A stretch of 47,182 bases of DNA from NCBI GenBank assembly GCA_905614365.1, contig CAJQSO010000029.1:1-47182 (forward strand), in the 5' to 3' direction. The notes beneath the pieces were generated by a model. That model saw only the letters and a list, made by a program, of their open reading frames with translations, made no database searches and was not told where the DNA came from. A program made the translations under genes and the position numbers. Each line of letters starts with the position of its first letter. Position 1 is the stretch's first letter. The DNA is from an uncultured Candidatus Thioglobus sp. Its GTDB lineage: Bacteria > Pseudomonadota > Gammaproteobacteria > PS1 > Pseudothioglobaceae. Positions 44,102 through 47,182 of this stretch are shown piece by piece.

Positions 44102-44986
44102 CTATTTGTTCAATTCATCAAATATCATTAAGGACGAAGTATCACTATCAGAGTGGCCTTTATCCATTAAGTTAACGTATCGATCATATACTTCTTTAGT
44201 AAATCCTAGTTTTGAATTATTAGAGCTAGATTGATCAATACAATAGCCTAAATCTTTTACCATCCACTTAACAGCAAAGCCAAAATCAAACTCTCTTTGA
44301 TGCATTGTTTCAGCTCGATTTACCATTTGCCATGATTGTGCTGCTCCTCCAGAGATTGCTGATAGTAAACTACTCATATCAAGATTTTCAGCTTCTGCAA
44401 ACAACAAACCTTCAGATAATCCTTGAAGCAAACCTGCAATACAGATCTGGTTTACCATTTTAGCAAGCTGTCCTTTTCCAGATTCTCCCATATAAGTAAC
44501 ATTTTTTGAATAGGCATTGATCAACTCTTTTGACTCTTCAAGGACCTCCATACTTCCACCTGCCATAACACTAAGCATTCCATTAATTGCTCCTGCCTCT
44601 CCACCGCTTACAGGAGCATCAATAAATGACACTCCTTTAACAGCTAATGACTCATTTAAGTGCTTAGCTAATTTATAAGAGGTTGTCGTATGATCAATGA
44701 AGATTGATCCTTTTTTCAGATGTTTGATCATTCCCTGCTCAGCAAACACAATTTCCATCATATCTTCATCCTTTCCAGTGCATGTAACAACAAAATCAGC
44801 ATCCACTACTGCGTCTTTAATTGAGCTAGAAACCTCACCCTCATACTCCTTACTCCATTCAGTAGACTTTTGGGGAGAACGGTTAAACACTCTTAAGTTA
44901 AATAGATTTGACTTAGCTAGATGACCTGCCATAGGATAGCCCATAGTTCCAAGTCCAATAAATGCTACATTTTTTTTTATACTCAT
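44102..44986 (-). CDS. NAD(P)-dependent beta-hydroxyacid dehydrogenase (3-hydroxyisobutyrate dehydrogenase-like)
   Basis: The 294-residue enzyme of the beta-HAD family has the Rossmann motif FIGLGTMGYPMAGHL (9-23), the substrate-binding DAPVSGGEAGA (123-133) and catalytic K176 in GKGQLAKMVNQ. Family members oxidise 3-hydroxyisobutyrate, tartronate semialdehyde or related acids; the type cannot be fixed by sequence alone. If it makes methylmalonate semialdehyde, the product could go to the MmsA encoded at 8390. It is convergent with the ProC-like gene (five-base gap). Confidence 0.85.
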   Translation of the reverse strand: MSIKKNVAFIGLGTMGYPMAGHLAKSNLFNLRVFNRSPQKSTEWSKEYEGEVSSSIKDAVVDADFVVTCTGKDEDMMEIVFAEQGMIKHLKKGSIFIDHTTTSYKLAKHLNESLAVKGVSFIDAPVSGGEAGAINGMLSVMAGGSMEVLEESKELINAYSKNVTYMGESGKGQLAKMVNQICIAGLLQGLSEGLLFAEAENLDMSSLLSAISGGAAQSWQMVNRAETMHQREFDFGFAVKWMVKDLGYCIDQSSSNNSKLGFTKEVYDRYVNLMDKGHSDSDTSSLMIFDELNK

Positions 44987-45116
44987 TTGATTCCTTAATT
45001 ACTGGTTAATGTTATAAATCAGATTATACGATACTGCGTTTTAAACATATAATCAGATACAGTAAATATTTATCCTTAAATAAAAAATTCTTTTAATATA
45101 AATTACCCCACTTCTT

Positions 45117-45740
45117 ATGAAAAATCCAGATTATTGGCAAGACTCAGTCAACTATTTAACTAAAACAGATAAAAGCCTTGGTAGTATTATTAACCAGTAT
45201 AAAGATTACTCTATCTCATCTCGAGGTGAGGCTTATGAAACTTTAGTTCGCTCAATAGTTGGTCAACAAATATCTATTCAGGCAGCTTCGAGTGTTTGGA
45301 ATAGAATAGTTGCTCTAGTTAAAACTATTGAACCCAATAAAGTTCTATTGACGAGTAGAGAAAATTTAAAATTATGTGGCTTATCGAAGCAAAAAATACA
45401 ATATATTTATAACATTTCTGAACATTTTATTGCTAAAAATATTACTAATAATTCATATTGGGAAGGGCGAAATTATCCTGATATCTATGACGAGCTCATT
45501 ACCATTAAAGGTATTGGTTCATGGACTGCAGAAATGTTTGGTATGTTCCACTTACTAGAAAAAGATATTTTTCCACTGAAAGATGTTGGTGTTATAAGAG
45601 CTATGAACCAACTTTATAACGATGGTAAAAAACTTGATATAGATAAAATTATAGAAATTTCAGATACCTGGCGTCCATACAGATCAGTTGCCTGTTGGTT
45701 TTTATGGAGATCTATTGATAGTGAAGAGGTGCTCTACTGA
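45117..45740 (+). CDS. DNA-3-methyladenine glycosylase II family protein (AlkA-type)
   Basis: The 207-residue HhH-GPD base-excision glycosylase has [12 protein letters not shown] (47-58), the helix-hairpin-helix [14 protein letters not shown] (127-140) and the catalytic aspartate D156 in LKDVGVIRA. It removes alkylated purines from DNA. E. coli AlkA carries an extra N-terminal domain missing here, so it is the short bacterial form. It overlaps the leuB end by seven bases, convergently. Confidence 0.9.
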   Translation: MKNPDYWQDSVNYLTKTDKSLGSIINQYKDYSISSRGEAYETLVRSIVGQQISIQAASSVWNRIVALVKTIEPNKVLLTSRENLKLCGLSKQKIQYIYNISEHFIAKNITNNSYWEGRNYPDIYDELITIKGIGSWTAEMFGMFHLLEKDIFPLKDVGVIRAMNQLYNDGKKLDIDKIIEISDTWRPYRSVACWFLWRSIDSEEVLY

Positions 45741-46810
45741 GACTCTAAAGCCATAACAATTAAATCACCCATCTCCTCAGTTCCAACTACTTTATCACCC
45801 ACTGCAGAAATATCCTTTGTTCTGTAGCCTTTATCCAATACTGTACTAACAGCTGAATTAATTTTATCAGCGAGCTCTACTTGATTAAGCGAATACCTAA
45901 GCATCATTGAAACAGATAGTATAGTTGCCAGTGGATTAGCAATGTCTTTTCCGGCAATATCTGGTGCTGAGCCATGGATAGGTTCATACATTCCAAAATT
46001 ATTCTTATCAAGAGAGGCAGATGGCAGCATACCAATTGACCCCGTAAGCATTGCAGCACAATCGGACAAAACATCTCCAAAAAGATTACTTGTAACCATA
46101 ACATCAAATTGCTTGGGATCTCTTACAAGCTGCATTGCTGCATTATCGACATACATATGGGAAAGAGCTACATCTGGATAGCTTAATGAAACCTCTTCCA
46201 TAACCTCTCTCCAAAGCTCACAAACTTCAAGAACATTTGCCTTATCTACAGAGCAAACTCGCTTTCCTCTTTTCTGAGCAATTTGAAAAGCAGAATGTCC
46301 GATACGTGCTATTTCAGATTCATAGTAGGTTGCTGAGTTAATTCCAAAGCGCTCTCCATCTCTGATTTCAATTCCTCTTGGCTTACCAAAATAAATACCA
46401 CTAACCAGCTCACGAACAATCATTAGGTCCAAACCAGAAACAATTTCAGTTTTAAGGCTCGACGCACTTGCTAATTGTGGGTAGAGAATTGCAGGCCTTA
46501 AATTAGAAAATAAATCAAGCTCTGATCGAATGCCTAAGAGTCCACGTTCTGGCCTTAAATCTCTCTCTAGTGACTCCCATTTTGGCCCTCCAACTGCGCC
46601 TAATAGTATTGAGTCACAACTCTTAGCTATCTTGATAGTTTCTTCAGGAAGAGGAGATCCAGTTTCATCGTATGCGATTCCACCTATCAGTCCATTAACA
46701 AGAGTCATCCCCATTTCATGGTTAGAATTTAATGAATTTATTACTTTGACCGCTTGATCTATAATTTCTGTACCTATTCCGTCACCTGGTAGAATTAATA
46801 TTTTTGACAT
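45734..46810 (-). CDS. leuB: 3-isopropylmalate dehydrogenase
   Basis: LeuB oxidises and decarboxylates 3-isopropylmalate in leucine synthesis. The 358-residue protein has [12 protein letters not shown] (6-15), [39 protein letters not shown] and the NAD-site end [18 protein letters not shown], with metal aspartates in [15 protein letters not shown]. leuA, leuC and leuD are not visible. Normal length. Confidence 0.96.
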   Translation of the reverse strand: MSKILILPGDGIGTEIIDQAVKVINSLNSNHEMGMTLVNGLIGGIAYDETGSPLPEETIKIAKSCDSILLGAVGGPKWESLERDLRPERGLLGIRSELDLFSNLRPAILYPQLASASSLKTEIVSGLDLMIVRELVSGIYFGKPRGIEIRDGERFGINSATYYESEIARIGHSAFQIAQKRGKRVCSVDKANVLEVCELWREVMEEVSLSYPDVALSHMYVDNAAMQLVRDPKQFDVMVTSNLFGDVLSDCAAMLTGSIGMLPSASLDKNNFGMYEPIHGSAPDIAGKDIANPLATILSVSMMLRYSLNQVELADKINSAVSTVLDKGYRTKDISAVGDKVVGTEEMGDLIVMALESQ

Positions 46811-46870
46811 ATTTGATTAGAAGTTAATGCTTTAAATAATGTATTTTACGCTGGCTCAATTGTATTGAAT

Positions 46871-47035
46871 CTAAATTTCAACCATATCAAAATCTTCCTT
46901 ACCAGAACCACAAAGTGGGCAAACCCAATCACTGGGTATATCTTCCCATTTAGTGCCAGGATTAATCCCTTCATCAGGAACTCCTTTAGTTTCATCATAA
47001 ATCCAGCCACACATATTACATTTATATTTTTTCAT
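46871..47035 (-). CDS. Rubredoxin
   Basis: A 54-residue gene. The two metal-binding hooks are C6-x2-C9-G and C39-x2-C42-G (CNMCGWIYDE and CPLCGSG), with the usual aromatic residues Y4, Y13, W30 and W37. Rubredoxin is a one-electron carrier with a single iron. It could pass electrons to the rubrerythrin in this window, which has no rubredoxin domain, or to alkane-type oxygenases; no partner is adjacent. Confidence 0.95.
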   Translation of the reverse strand: MKKYKCNMCGWIYDETKGVPDEGINPGTKWEDIPSDWVCPLCGSGKEDFDMVEI

Positions 47036-47182
47036 AGTAATTTTTAAAGAGTCGCAAAGGTAGCTTGATAAGCCTTAGCCAATATAATATTAAAAATAAT
47101 TATACATTTTGTTAGTGATTAATTGATAATCATAGTTAGAACAAATATGACTGGTATTAGTATTAATTAAGATAATCCAGTA

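Overview
The window looks like a piece of chromosome from a small-genome, AT-rich marine gammaproteobacterium. The gene order is gammaproteobacterial: accA-tilS, ispE followed by tRNA-Gln and prs, rpoD followed by tRNA-Ile2, and lptM-lysA. The mix of an inositol pathway, methylated-amine genes and a rubrerythrin module would fit the SUP05/Candidatus Thioglobus group. That placement is inference from gene content and base composition, not from a search. Intergenic spaces are short, no gap reaches 300 bases, and several core genes (tilS, priA, ispE, lysA) seem to start with TTG. No insertion sequence, prophage, integrase or CRISPR array was seen.

Region 1 (1-9.9 kb) is a myo-inositol uptake and catabolism locus. 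One minus-strand unit runs from a sugar-type binding protein through its permease and ATPase to iolG, an RpiR-family regulator, iolB, a fused iolC-DUF2090 gene and iolD, which is cut by the left edge. The last step, iolA/mmsA, is divergent. The shared 267-bp control region holds a perfect 10-bp inverted repeat that would suit a repressor. A terminator-like hairpin between the binding-protein gene and the permease gene probably lets only part of transcription continue.

Region 2 (10.0-16.4 kb) has an MttB-superfamily methyltransferase directly followed by a dimethylglycine/sarcosine-dehydrogenase-type flavoprotein, suggesting N-methyl compound demethylation into folate one-carbon metabolism. 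After it come a small DUF1289 protein and three small-molecule exporters (LysE, EamA, LysE).

Region 3 (16.4-41.8 kb) is mostly core: accA, tilS, ybeY, priA, bioA, gph, proC, rsmE, pepP, trpD, orn, ispE, tRNA-Gln, gpx, prs, rpoD, tRNA-Ile2, cysQ, nadC, lpxB, yhbY, lysA, lptM, aat and nudE. Inside it sits an OxyR-like regulator divergent from a rubrerythrin, a CCG-domain iron-sulfur protein and a DUF3501 protein. This conserved-looking trio has no settled function and is the best candidate for an undescribed system here.

Region 4 (41.9-47.2 kb) has a small metabolic island (class III aminotransferase, ProC-like dehydrogenase, convergent HIBADH-like dehydrogenase), then an AlkA-type DNA glycosylase, leuB and a 54-residue rubredoxin that could serve the rubrerythrin, which lacks its own rubredoxin domain.
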